From DATEOR01 sp963841425 (lineage in GTDB: Bacteria > Actinomycetota > Thermoleophilia > Gaiellales > Gaiellaceae), in assembly GCA_963841425.1 (NCBI GenBank), contig CAWJCL010000002.1:558001-622000 (forward strand): a stretch of DNA of 64,000 bases, written 5' to 3'. Below are positions 55,981 to 62,830 of the stretch, in pieces. The translations under genes were made by a program, and so were the position numbers. Numbering within the stretch: position 1 is the stretch's first letter; each line of letters begins with the position of its first letter. The notes under the pieces were generated by a model. That model did not search any database and was not told where the DNA came from. It saw nothing but the letters and a program-made list of their open reading frames with translations.

Positions 55981-56563
55981 GCGCGCGCTCGATAGCGGCG
56001 CGGGCGTCCCGGAGCACCGGCTCGCCGTGCGAGACGAGCACCATCTCGACCGGCAGCTCGAGGAGCGGGCACAATGCGTCGCGGAGCTCGTCGTAGCCCA
56101 AACCGGGCTCCAAGTAGCGGAGCCAGCCCGGCGGGCACATGCGGAGGCCGCCCTGCTCGTCCCCGAGGAGCCGGTCGCCCGGGATGAGCGCCCGGGGTCC
56201 CGGAAGCCACACCATGGTCTCCCCTGCGCGCGGGACGGTCACGGTCTCCACGCCCTCGGGGAGGGCCCTCTTCGCGCGGGAGGACGTCGCGTCGAAGCGC
56301 CGCACGACCTCGTCGCGGCTGCGGCGGTGGAAGCCGATCGTCGTCAGGACGCGAACGGGTCGGCCGTGGGCCCGCACCCGTTCCTCGAGGCCGGGCCAGA
56401 GCTCGTCCGGGACGAGCGGGTCGACGAACACGAACGAGTCGGGACCCTCGTACGCGACAGACCCGACGAGCTCGGGCCAGTCCGCCGGGCTCCCGGGCGT
56501 TGCGCCCGGCACCCACTCCGGATGGGTCGCCTCCCAGCGCCAGAGCCCCGGCGCGAGCTCAAC
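55973..56563 (-). CDS. degenerate metallo-beta-lactamase-fold protein, start uncertain
   Basis: About 196 aa with homology-like sequence from VELAPGLWRWEATHPEW onward. The order of blocks matches MBL-fold proteins: a beta strand ending TTIGFHRRS where HxHxDH should be, LIPGDRLLGD where the GD metal ligand sits, and VSHGEPV near the end. The usual metal histidines are missing, so catalysis by two zincs is unlikely. In this frame no ATG/GTG/TTG exists between an ATG at 56692 inside the ferredoxin gene and a GTG at 56512; ATA at 56575 abuts the ferredoxin TAG. The coordinate given is where family-like sequence begins. Confidence 0.6.
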   Translation of the reverse strand, partial: VELAPGLWRWEATHPEWVPGATPGSPADWPELVGSVAYEGPDSFVFVDPLVPDELWPGLEERVRAHGRPVRVLTTIGFHRRSRDEVVRRFDATSSRAKRALPEGVETVTVPRAGETMVWLPGPRALIPGDRLLGDEQGGLRMCPPGWLRYLEPGLGYDELRDALCPLLELPVEMVLVSHGEPVLRDARAAIERALS

Positions 56564-56571
56564 GAGGGCCG

Positions 56572-56883
56572 CTATTGCTGGTCGAGCGGAGGGTTCTGGA
56601 CGTTGTGCTCGGCGGCGTATTCGTCCACCAGCTTGTCGATCACGTCCGCTCCGTCGCCGTAGGCGTAGTTGATCTTGACGAACGGCTCCCATTTCTCCGG
56701 GAGCGCATCCTCCGGAAAGATCGCTTCCACCGGGCATTCCGGCTCACAGGCGCCGCAGTCGATGCATTCCTCCGGATCGATGATGAGCATGCGGTCGAAC
56801 ACGTGGATGCAATCCACCGGACACACGTCCACGCAGGACAGGTCTTTGATGTCGATGCAGGGCTCGGCGATGATGTACGTCAT
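56572..56883 (-). CDS. fdxA: 7Fe ferredoxin, FdxA type
   Basis: 103 aa. Starts MTYIIAEPCIDIKDLSCVDV and contains CVDVCPVDC and CIDCGACEPECPVEA, the cysteine arrangement of actinobacterial 3Fe-4S/4Fe-4S ferredoxins, then the usual basic/acidic tail. Soluble one-electron carrier; the ferredoxin oxidoreductase at the window's start is a possible partner. A TAAACT-N8-ATG promoter lies over the end of the upstream gene. Confidence 0.95.
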   Translation of the reverse strand: MTYIIAEPCIDIKDLSCVDVCPVDCIHVFDRMLIIDPEECIDCGACEPECPVEAIFPEDALPEKWEPFVKINYAYGDGADVIDKLVDEYAAEHNVQNPPLDQQ

Positions 56884-56897
56884 CGCCGGGGAGTTTA
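56884..56897 (-). promoter_or_regulatory. leaderless-type -10 of the ferredoxin gene
   Basis: Minus-strand TAAACT (56892-56897) followed by eight bases and ATG 56883. The hexamer includes the TAA stop of the receiver-like gene. Confidence 0.45.
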
Positions 56898-57203
56898 TGT
56901 AACGAGCTCTTCGACCAGCTGCGGTGCCCGCTCGGCGAGTGCAGAGCGCGCGACAACCTTGTCGAGGCCGGCCTCGTGGGCCACCCGCAGGCCGGAGGTG
57001 TCCGTGTGGTTCGTGTACCCGAGGATGGGAATGTCGGGCCAGGAGTCGGCCACCTCGTAGGGATCGATGCGCGCGACGTCGCAGATCACGAGGTCGGGCG
57101 GTTCGACGCTTTCGGTCGTGATCAGCTTGTGGGACCCGCCCAGAAGCGCGTCCAGTTTTCCTCGAAAGAAGAGATCGACCCCCGCCAGCAGGATCGTCGC
57201 CAC
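56895..57203 (-). CDS. stand-alone receiver-like domain protein
   Basis: 102 aa, CheY-sized. Alternating strand/helix pattern; Asp in PDLVICDVARID aligns with the phospho-acceptor, followed by ILGYTNHTDTSGLRVAHEAGLDKVVARSALAE. The conserved acidic pair near the N-terminus and the lysine near the end are missing, so phosphorylation is doubtful. GTG start with TACGCT-N7 upstream; divergent from the gene at 57264 by 60 bp. Confidence 0.65.
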   Translation of the reverse strand: MATILLAGVDLFFRGKLDALLGGSHKLITTESVEPPDLVICDVARIDPYEVADSWPDIPILGYTNHTDTSGLRVAHEAGLDKVVARSALAERAPQLVEELVT

Positions 57204-57216
57204 GCGCGGGAGCGTA
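57204..57216 (-). promoter_or_regulatory. leaderless-type -10 of the receiver-like gene
   Basis: Minus-strand TACGCT (57211-57216), seven bases, GTG 57203. Confidence 0.5.
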
Positions 57217-57249
57217 CCATCCCGGGAGGGCGGAAAACAGGGCCTTTGC

Positions 57250-57263
57250 TAGCTTCTTCGCGC
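57250..57263 (+). promoter_or_regulatory. leaderless-type -10 of the gene at 57264
   Basis: TAGCTT (57250-57255) then eight bases to ATG. Confidence 0.4.
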
Positions 57264-57566
57264 ATGGCCGTGACCGCCTGCTTCGCGAGGAAAGTCGCGC
57301 TCTGGTTCGAGCGCGAAGGGGCGGAGCAGGTCGCCGACCCCGGTCGGCTCCGGCAGATGAACATGGCGATCGCCCTCGCCGCGTCGCGCTGGAACGAATT
57401 CGCCGTCGGTCCCGAGTCCGAGCACCGGATGAACGCGTGGCTCGACGAGGTGGAGCGGCGCGCGGTCGTCCGCCGGGCCGATGCGCGGGCGGAGGCGATC
57501 CGCCTCGCCCGCGACTGGTTCACGGACTGCCTTGGCGACCAGACCAGCCAAGCACAAGCCAAGTAA
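57264..57566 (+). CDS. small all-helical protein, unknown
   Basis: 100 aa, predicted helices throughout (ARKVALWFEREGAEQV, MNMAIALAASRWNEF, NAWLDEVERRAVVRR). No membrane segment or motif. Its TAA stop lies inside the first copy of a 17-bp palindrome (57562-57578). Function unknown. Confidence 0.65.
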   Translation: MAVTACFARKVALWFEREGAEQVADPGRLRQMNMAIALAASRWNEFAVGPESEHRMNAWLDEVERRAVVRRADARAEAIRLARDWFTDCLGDQTSQAQAK

Positions 57567-57578
57567 CAGACTGTTACT
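57562..57578. repeat. palindrome AGTAACAGACTGTTACT, copy 1
   Basis: Perfect 8+1+8 palindrome overlapping the stop codon of the small helical gene. An identical copy starts 77 bp on. Sequence type resembles dimeric repressor operators; AT-rich in an otherwise GC-rich window. Confidence 0.7.
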
Positions 57579-57638
57579 AGAGCAATCTCGTAACACCTTC
57601 TTGGTTCGAAAAACCTGCTCAGGCGGGAAAGCCCCCTT

Positions 57639-57655
57639 AGTAACAGACTGTTACT
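57639..57655. repeat. palindrome AGTAACAGACTGTTACT, copy 2
   Basis: Identical to 57562-57578, flanked T...A on both sides. A related half-site TCGTAACACC lies between the copies near 57588. The site is 45 bp past the 3' end of ccdA. Confidence 0.7.
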
Positions 57656-57699
57656 AGGCCGGTTGGGGCGCAGCTTTGTGCAAGAGCCGGCACGCGGCC

Positions 57700-58401
57700 T
57701 CAGACCTCCACCCCGAACTTTTCGAACAGGCGGTTGAAGGCGATTCGGATCCACCAGAAGCGGTCGAAGAAGAGCAGGAGACCGAGCGCGACGAGGAGCG
57801 CCCCGCTGATGAACCTGACCGCGTCGTAGCGGTCGCGAAGCCAGCGCGAGGCGCCCATCGCGCGGTCGAAACCGATTCCCACGAGGACGAACGGCACCGC
57901 GAGGCCGAGGGAGTAGACGAGCAGGAGGAGCGACCCCTGGGCGGCCGTGGAGGCATCGCCCGCGAGCGCGAGGATGGTGGCGAGCACGGGCCCGATGCAC
58001 GGGGCGGCGCAGACTCCGAAGGCGCCGCCGAGGAGGGCGCGTGAGCCACGGCGGCGGGCACCCTCGACGAGCTCGGGCGCGACCATGCGGTCGAGCCAGG
58101 GGAACGGCAGGAGGCCCATGAAGGCGAAGCCGAAGACGACGACGACGACGCCCGCGACCATGGAGAGGAGGCGCTGGTCGTGGACGAGGCCGCCAGCGGC
58201 GCCCGCCAGCGCGCCGAGCGCGACGAAGACGAGGGTGAAGCCGGCGATGAACGGGATGCTCGCCGCCACGACCTTCCTCCCGCCCACCCCGATCTGCACG
58301 CCGGAGACCGCGGAGAGGTAGCCGGGCACGAGCGGAAGCACGCAGGGAGTCACGAACGAGAGGAGACCCGCGACGAACGCGAGTGGGATTTTCGCGTCCA
58401 T
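57700..58401 (-). CDS. ccdA: cytochrome c biogenesis / thiol-disulfide membrane protein CcdA
   Basis: 233 aa, six helices. Redox cysteines in SFVTPCVLPLVPGYL and GVCAAPCIGPVLA. Carries reducing equivalents from cytosolic thioredoxin across the membrane to TlpA/CcmG-like proteins and apocytochrome c. ATG 58401 has GGAGAGG eight bases upstream, but that site is one arm of an 11-bp inverted repeat enclosing the entire 168-nt leader. Same strand as ccmH and tlpA-like genes. Confidence 0.93.
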   Translation of the reverse strand: MDAKIPLAFVAGLLSFVTPCVLPLVPGYLSAVSGVQIGVGGRKVVAASIPFIAGFTLVFVALGALAGAAGGLVHDQRLLSMVAGVVVVVFGFAFMGLLPFPWLDRMVAPELVEGARRRGSRALLGGAFGVCAAPCIGPVLATILALAGDASTAAQGSLLLLVYSLGLAVPFVLVGIGFDRAMGASRWLRDRYDAVRFISGALLVALGLLLFFDRFWWIRIAFNRLFEKFGVEV

Positions 58402-58569
58402 CAGTGCCTCTCCGGGTGATCGCGCCCCGCCTCCGGCGAGCGAAAAGCGCGCTGGGCAAGGACGCAGGGAGTCCGCGTATCGTGAATACGCGGACGACCG
58501 AGGACGCAGCCCGGTGCCGCTTTGCAGCCGCCGACGGTGATGGCGCAGATTGCCTGGAGAGGCACTCGC
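58402..58569 (-). promoter_or_regulatory. structured ccmH-ccdA intercistronic leader sequestering the ccdA ribosome site
   Basis: In the minus-strand RNA an 11-nt arm AGUGCCUCUCC (58566-58556), three bases after the ccmH stop, is perfectly complementary to GGAGAGGCACU (58413-58403), which holds the ccdA ribosome site and ends one base before AUG. Inside lies a perfect 10-bp hairpin guccgcguau / auacgcggac with a 5-base loop (58471-58495), flanked by two direct copies of the 9-mer AGGACGCAG (58459-58467 and 58501-58509, plus strand). No open frame of coding character. Candidate cis-regulatory RNA; a small inserted element with terminal inverted repeats is the alternative. Confidence 0.55.
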
Positions 58570-59037
58570 TCAGGCGTCGTAGCGGGCGAGCTCTTCGTCG
58601 AGCCGGCGCTCGAGCTCCGGATCCAGGCTGAGGCGGCCGTTGCCCGACGGTCCGGGCTCCTCCGCCTTGCGGCTACGGCTCCAGCGGTAGGCGAGGAAGC
58701 CGACCACCCCGGCTGCGAGCACGATCCCGGCGAGCGGAAGCACCCAGGCCAGCAGGTTGAAGCCGCTCTTGGGTGGGGCGGCGAGAACGCTCTCGCCGAA
58801 CTGGTCGACAAGCTTGTCCTTGATCTCGGATTTGGTGTCACCGGCCGCGATTCGGGCGCGGATGAAGGCACGCATGCGCTCGGCGATCGGCGAGGTCGAG
58901 GCGGCGAGGGTCTCGTGGCAGGTCGGGCAGATAAGCTCGCGCTCGAGCTCCGGAAGCGTCGGGCTCTGCTCGCTCGCCGCGGCCGGCGCGACCAGGGCGA
59001 GCGCGACCACGAGCACGGCGAGGAGCTTCCGCGTCAT
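58570..59037 (-). CDS. ccmH: cytochrome c maturation protein CcmH/CycL
   Basis: 155 aa. Signal peptide/anchor MTRKLLAVLVVALALVAP, the heme-lyase motif ELICPTCHETLAASTSP (CPxC), and a second membrane helix (LLAWVLPLAGIVLAAGVVGF). Presents reduced apocytochrome c for heme attachment outside the cytoplasm. ATG overlaps the TlpA-like stop (ATGA). Confidence 0.9.
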   Translation of the reverse strand: MTRKLLAVLVVALALVAPAAASEQSPTLPELERELICPTCHETLAASTSPIAERMRAFIRARIAAGDTKSEIKDKLVDQFGESVLAAPPKSGFNLLAWVLPLAGIVLAAGVVGFLAYRWSRSRKAEEPGPSGNGRLSLDPELERRLDEELARYDA

Positions 59038-59570
59038 GCCGGTCGGCCGAGCGCGATCTTGATATTGCGCTCGAGATCTTCCTGGGTCAGCGGCCCGGCG
59101 ACGTGCTCGCCGACGATCCTCCCCTGTGCGTCGATGAACCACGTCTCCGGGAACCCCGTCACCCCGTAGTGCCCGAGCGTCGAGCCGTGCTTGTCGCGGA
59201 CGACTGGATACGTGATCCCGGCGCGATCGACGAATCGCTGAGCATCGACGTCGAAGTCCTGTGCATCGACGCCGAGGACGACGACGCCCTGGTCCTTGTA
59301 GCGGTTCCACGCCGACTCGAGGAGCGGAGCCTCGTCCTTGCACGGACCGCACCAGGAGGCCCAGAAGTTGAGCACGACGGCCTTGCCGCGGAACGACGCG
59401 AGGCTCACCTGCTCGTCGCTTCTCAGGTGCGGCAACGTGAAGTTGGGCGCCGGGCGGCCCGCGTCGGGCGCCTCATCGGGGTTGAACACCTTCCAGCCCA
59501 GGAGGGCGAGGAGAAGCGCGACCACCAAAACGGCGGCCGCTTGCAGGGCAATTCTCAGGCGGCCCGGCAT
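59034..59570 (-). CDS. TlpA/ResA-like membrane-anchored thioredoxin
   Basis: 178 aa. N-terminal anchor (ALQAAAVLVVALLLALLGW), then a thioredoxin fold with FWASWCGPCKDEAP (WCGPC) and the cis-proline GVTGFPETWFID. Reduces disulfides in apocytochromes outside the membrane, fed by CcdA. GGAGG six bases before ATG 59570 fixes the start. Confidence 0.92.
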   Translation of the reverse strand: MPGRLRIALQAAAVLVVALLLALLGWKVFNPDEAPDAGRPAPNFTLPHLRSDEQVSLASFRGKAVVLNFWASWCGPCKDEAPLLESAWNRYKDQGVVVLGVDAQDFDVDAQRFVDRAGITYPVVRDKHGSTLGHYGVTGFPETWFIDAQGRIVGEHVAGPLTQEDLERNIKIALGRPA

Positions 59571-59587
59571 GCCGCCTCCGAGTGTAC

Positions 59588-60541
59588 TTATGCCCTGACG
59601 ATGAAGACCGTGGAGCCGACCTCGACGCGCTCGAAGAGCCATTCCGCGTCCGGAATCCGCATCCGGATGCAGCCGTGGGAGGCCGAGTATCCGACCGAGG
59701 CGGCGTCAGGAGTCCCATGGATACCGACCCCCGAGGCCGAGAGGCCCATCCACCGGGTGCCGAGCGGGTTGCCCGGGCCGGGCGGGATCGGGCTCGCGCC
59801 GGCCGCCCAGGCGGTGTCCGGCGGATACCACCACGGGTTCCGCTGCTTCGTCACGATGGTGAACTTCCCGATCGGAGTCGGGTAGATCGGCTGCCCGACC
59901 GCGACGCCGAAGCTCGCGCGGAAGCGCATGTGCGCTCCCTTGTAGAAGTAGAGGCGGTGCGATCCGCGGCGGATGACGACGACGGGCCTGAAGTTCGAGC
60001 GCGTCACCCTGGGCTTCACGCTGCGGTAGCGGACGGCCACCGGCCCGCGCGAGTTCGCCCGGATCGCGTCCTTGAGACGCGTGCGCGTGGGCTTCTGGCG
60101 GATGTCGTAGCCGTTCAGCGGCTTCGAGAGATGCGGGCGCAGGTGCCTGAGACGAACATGCGTGTCGCGCGGCTCGCGGGCGAGGAGCTTGTCCAGCTTC
60201 TCGGTGTAGTGGCGCAACTGCTCGATGTCGATGGAGACGGTGAGGGGGATGGTCGTGCCCGGGCCCGCTCCGAGCGCGGCCGACACCGCGAGGTTGACCT
60301 TGCTCTTCACGCCGAGCGACCACGGCGCGGGCTGAAGCGTGCGAGCCCTGAACGTGAGCGTGAAGGGGGTCGCCGCGAAGTCGTGCACGGCGGTCTTGGC
60401 CTCGCCCGCGGTCATGCCTCCGACGTCGACCGTGTGGATCGTGACGCCGGGCTGGATCGTGGCGGGCGGCGTCTGGGCGAACGCGGGCGCCGCGGCGACC
60501 AGAGCACCGGCGAAGAGAGCGGCTGCGACGACCCCGCGCAT
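59588..60541 (-). CDS. L,D-transpeptidase (YkuD) with N-terminal extracytoplasmic domain
   Basis: 317 aa from ATG 60541 (GGAG at 8 bases); an ATG at 60562 is also in frame. Signal peptide MRGVVAAALFAGALVAAAPAFA, a 100-150 residue middle domain, then YkuD catalytic domain: PIGKFTIVTKQ, GIHGTPDAASVG, and the nucleophile SHGCIRM. Makes 3-3 peptidoglycan cross-links outside the membrane. Follows the phosphodiesterase gene by 13 bp. Confidence 0.92.
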   Translation of the reverse strand: MRGVVAAALFAGALVAAAPAFAQTPPATIQPGVTIHTVDVGGMTAGEAKTAVHDFAATPFTLTFRARTLQPAPWSLGVKSKVNLAVSAALGAGPGTTIPLTVSIDIEQLRHYTEKLDKLLAREPRDTHVRLRHLRPHLSKPLNGYDIRQKPTRTRLKDAIRANSRGPVAVRYRSVKPRVTRSNFRPVVVIRRGSHRLYFYKGAHMRFRASFGVAVGQPIYPTPIGKFTIVTKQRNPWWYPPDTAWAAGASPIPPGPGNPLGTRWMGLSASGVGIHGTPDAASVGYSASHGCIRMRIPDAEWLFERVEVGSTVFIVRA

Positions 60542-60554
60542 CGTGGCTCCAATC

Positions 60555-61262
60555 CTATTCATCGAACAGGCTGGGATCATTCGCGATCGCACCGTCCGCT
60601 CCTGCGGCGAGCACCCGCCGGAGGTCGTCCGGTGTCTCGACCGTCCACGCGAAGACCGCAGCCCCGGCGGCGCGGCAGCGGGCGACGACCCCCGGGGTCA
60701 CGAGCGCGTGGTGGAGCATGGCGGCATCGGCCCCGGCGGCGGCGAGCATGTGGCCGATGCGGGCGGGGAGCGCGGCGCGGAGCACGCGCAGTCCCGGCCC
60801 GACGAGCGCACCGAACGGACCTCGCTCGCTGAGGCCGTAGCGGTCGTTCGGGTACGCGAGGCCGGTGGCGATGGCGGGCTCGAGCCGTCTTGCCTCACGA
60901 AGCACCTGCGGATGGAAGGAGGTGACGAGCGTCCGCCCGAGGAGGCCGTGCGCGGCGACGGCGCGCATGATCCCCTCCTCGTCGCCGGGCGTCTTCACGT
61001 CGAGGTCGAGCCAGATCCGCGGCTCCGCCTGCCGGGCGAAGAGCCCGAGCGCATCCTCGAGCGCCGGGCTCTTCGGCTGAAGCTGCGCCGCCGAGTGAGC
61101 GAGGCGGAGCCCGCCGCCCACCGAGAGGACGTCGAGCTCGACCATGTCCACCCCCGCCGCAAGCGCGGCCTCGAGCGCCGCCAGTGAGTTCTCGGGCGCG
61201 AGCGCGGACGCGCCGCGATGGGCGACCTTCAGGTAGCCGCCCTCGGACTTCGGCAGGGTCAC
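60555..61262 (-). CDS. glycerophosphodiester phosphodiesterase
   Basis: 235 aa, GTG start (GTGA overlap with the upstream gene). Motif AHRGASALAPENSLAALEAA and GVDMVELDVLSVGGG hold the metal and catalytic residues (HR, EN, E.D). Cuts glycerophosphodiesters to glycerol 3-phosphate and an alcohol. Lacks a signal peptide. Confidence 0.92.
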   Translation of the reverse strand: MTLPKSEGGYLKVAHRGASALAPENSLAALEAALAAGVDMVELDVLSVGGGLRLAHSAAQLQPKSPALEDALGLFARQAEPRIWLDLDVKTPGDEEGIMRAVAAHGLLGRTLVTSFHPQVLREARRLEPAIATGLAYPNDRYGLSERGPFGALVGPGLRVLRAALPARIGHMLAAAGADAAMLHHALVTPGVVARCRAAGAAVFAWTVETPDDLRRVLAAGADGAIANDPSLFDE

Positions 61263-62830
61263 GGCCCGGGGGCGGTCGGGAGCAGGTCCTGCTCGAGCTC
61301 GCCGCCGTGGGCCGCGTACCCGAGGATCATCCGGTCGGTCAGCCACTCGACGGGGGCACGGTCGTCCGTGAGCGGTTCACCCGTGCGGCTCATGGGGCTG
61401 AGCCGCGCCCGAAACTCGGGGACGAGCGGCTCGGCGGCGAGGCTGATCCCGGCGACGCGACTCTCGAGCTCGGCCTGCGACACCCGCTCCGGGAAGGCGA
61501 GGAGGAGCTGATTGAACTCGAGCGCGCGCCAGCGCCAGACCGAGGGGAACTGGGTCAGCAACGTCTGCCCGAGCGCGTCCGAGAGCCGCTCGTCCCCGGG
61601 CACCGCGGCCACGTTCAAGGCCACGGCTCCGCCGGGAGCGAGGTGGTCGCGGACGAGACGGAAGAACTCCTCGGTCGCGAGGTAGAAGGGGATGTACGGC
61701 TGGTGGTAGGCGTCGACGGCGATGATGTCGTAGCGCTTGTCCGTCCCGGCCAGATAGGGGCGGCCGTCCGCCGTCACGACGTGCAGCCGCGGGTTGTCTC
61801 CGAGGCCGAAGTAGCGGCGCCCGACCTCGGTCACCTTGGGGTCGATCTCGACGCCGTCGATCTCCACCTCGGGGTAGAGCTGCCCGAAGGCGCGCGCCGT
61901 CGTCCCGCCCGCGTTCCCGATCACCAGCATCCGCTCGGGCGGGCGGTCGAGCAGGGGCGGAACGACGAGAAACATGTCCCACTCGCCGCCGGTGAGCACG
62001 GTGTCCGGCCGCCACACCGAGTGGTTGACGATGCCCTCGTTGAGGCGAAGCACGCGCGAGCCGTCGGGGCGCTGCAGCACCTGGATGTACTGGTAGGCGG
62101 ACTCCGTCTCGTAGACGAGGCCCGAGGTCGCCTTGATCGTCTCTGCGGGGACGAAGAGAAGCGCGGCCATTCCGACCGTGAGGACCTGCCAGCGGCTGCC
62201 GAGCATGAGCGCGGCCGCGAGGACGAGCAGCGCCGCCGCGCCGAGCATCGTCCGCTGCGTCCCGATGAGCGGGATGGTGACGATCGCCGAGACGAAGGTG
62301 CCGACGATGCTGCCGAGGGTGGAGAGTGCGTAGAGCCGTCCGGCGACCGCGCCCGCCTGGGAGACGTCGTCCAGGGCGAGCCGGACGGCGAACGGCGAGA
62401 CAGCGCCCAGAAGTGTCACCGGCACCGCGAACAGGAGGAGTGCCGCGAAGAAGGAGCCGACGACGGCGCCGACGCTGATCGTGTCGAGGCCCTGCACGGT
62501 GAGGTCGAGGATCGGCCGCGCGACGAACGGGAGCACCGCGATGACGAGCCCCGCCACGAGGACGATCCACCCGAGCAAGCGCGGCTCGGGCCGGCGATCG
62601 GCCACCTTGCCTCCGATCCAGTAGCCGACCGAGAGGTAGACGAGGATCAGCCCGATGATGTTCGCCCAGACGACCGTCGAGCTCCCGAAATAGGGCGCGA
62701 GCAGCCGTGACGCCGCGATCTCCGTCGCGAGGGTCCCCGCGCCCGCGGTGAAGACGACGACTCCGAGCCGCCGGCGGCTCACCGAGGCAAGGGGCGCGGC
62801 CGCAGCCGTCAGGGAATCAGCCTGAGACAC
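61259..62830 (-). CDS. membrane-embedded spermidine synthase-like protein
   Basis: 523 aa. N-terminal seven to eight helices (VVVFTAGAGTLATEIAASRL, WANIIGLILVYLSVGYWIGG), then a Rossmann aminopropyltransferase-like domain (MLVIGNAGGTTARAF, VEIDGVEIDPKVTE, RYDIIAVDAYHQPY). Proteins of this plan are often labelled fused MFS/spermidine synthase. GDAYH/P-type catalytic residues differ from true SpeE (VDAYHQP), so polyamine synthesis is not assured. GTG 62830 is taken as start though GTG 62782 is possible. Confidence 0.82.
   Translation of the reverse strand: MSQADSLTAAAAPLASVSRRRLGVVVFTAGAGTLATEIAASRLLAPYFGSSTVVWANIIGLILVYLSVGYWIGGKVADRRPEPRLLGWIVLVAGLVIAVLPFVARPILDLTVQGLDTISVGAVVGSFFAALLLFAVPVTLLGAVSPFAVRLALDDVSQAGAVAGRLYALSTLGSIVGTFVSAIVTIPLIGTQRTMLGAAALLVLAAALMLGSRWQVLTVGMAALLFVPAETIKATSGLVYETESAYQYIQVLQRPDGSRVLRLNEGIVNHSVWRPDTVLTGGEWDMFLVVPPLLDRPPERMLVIGNAGGTTARAFGQLYPEVEIDGVEIDPKVTEVGRRYFGLGDNPRLHVVTADGRPYLAGTDKRYDIIAVDAYHQPYIPFYLATEEFFRLVRDHLAPGGAVALNVAAVPGDERLSDALGQTLLTQFPSVWRWRALEFNQLLLAFPERVSQAELESRVAGISLAAEPLVPEFRARLSPMSRTGEPLTDDRAPVEWLTDRMILGYAAHGGELEQDLLPTAPGP

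Noticed and set aside
56895..57203. Full response regulator
   Set aside because: Only a receiver-sized domain with missing conserved acidic pair and lysine; no output domain or kinase nearby, so left as receiver-like.
58441..58510. Resemblance of the GGACGC repeats to c-di-GMP riboswitch pieces
   Set aside because: The order and neighbouring conserved bases (e.g. the GCAAAG and AGGUAGC parts) are not present; I treat the leader as unclassified.
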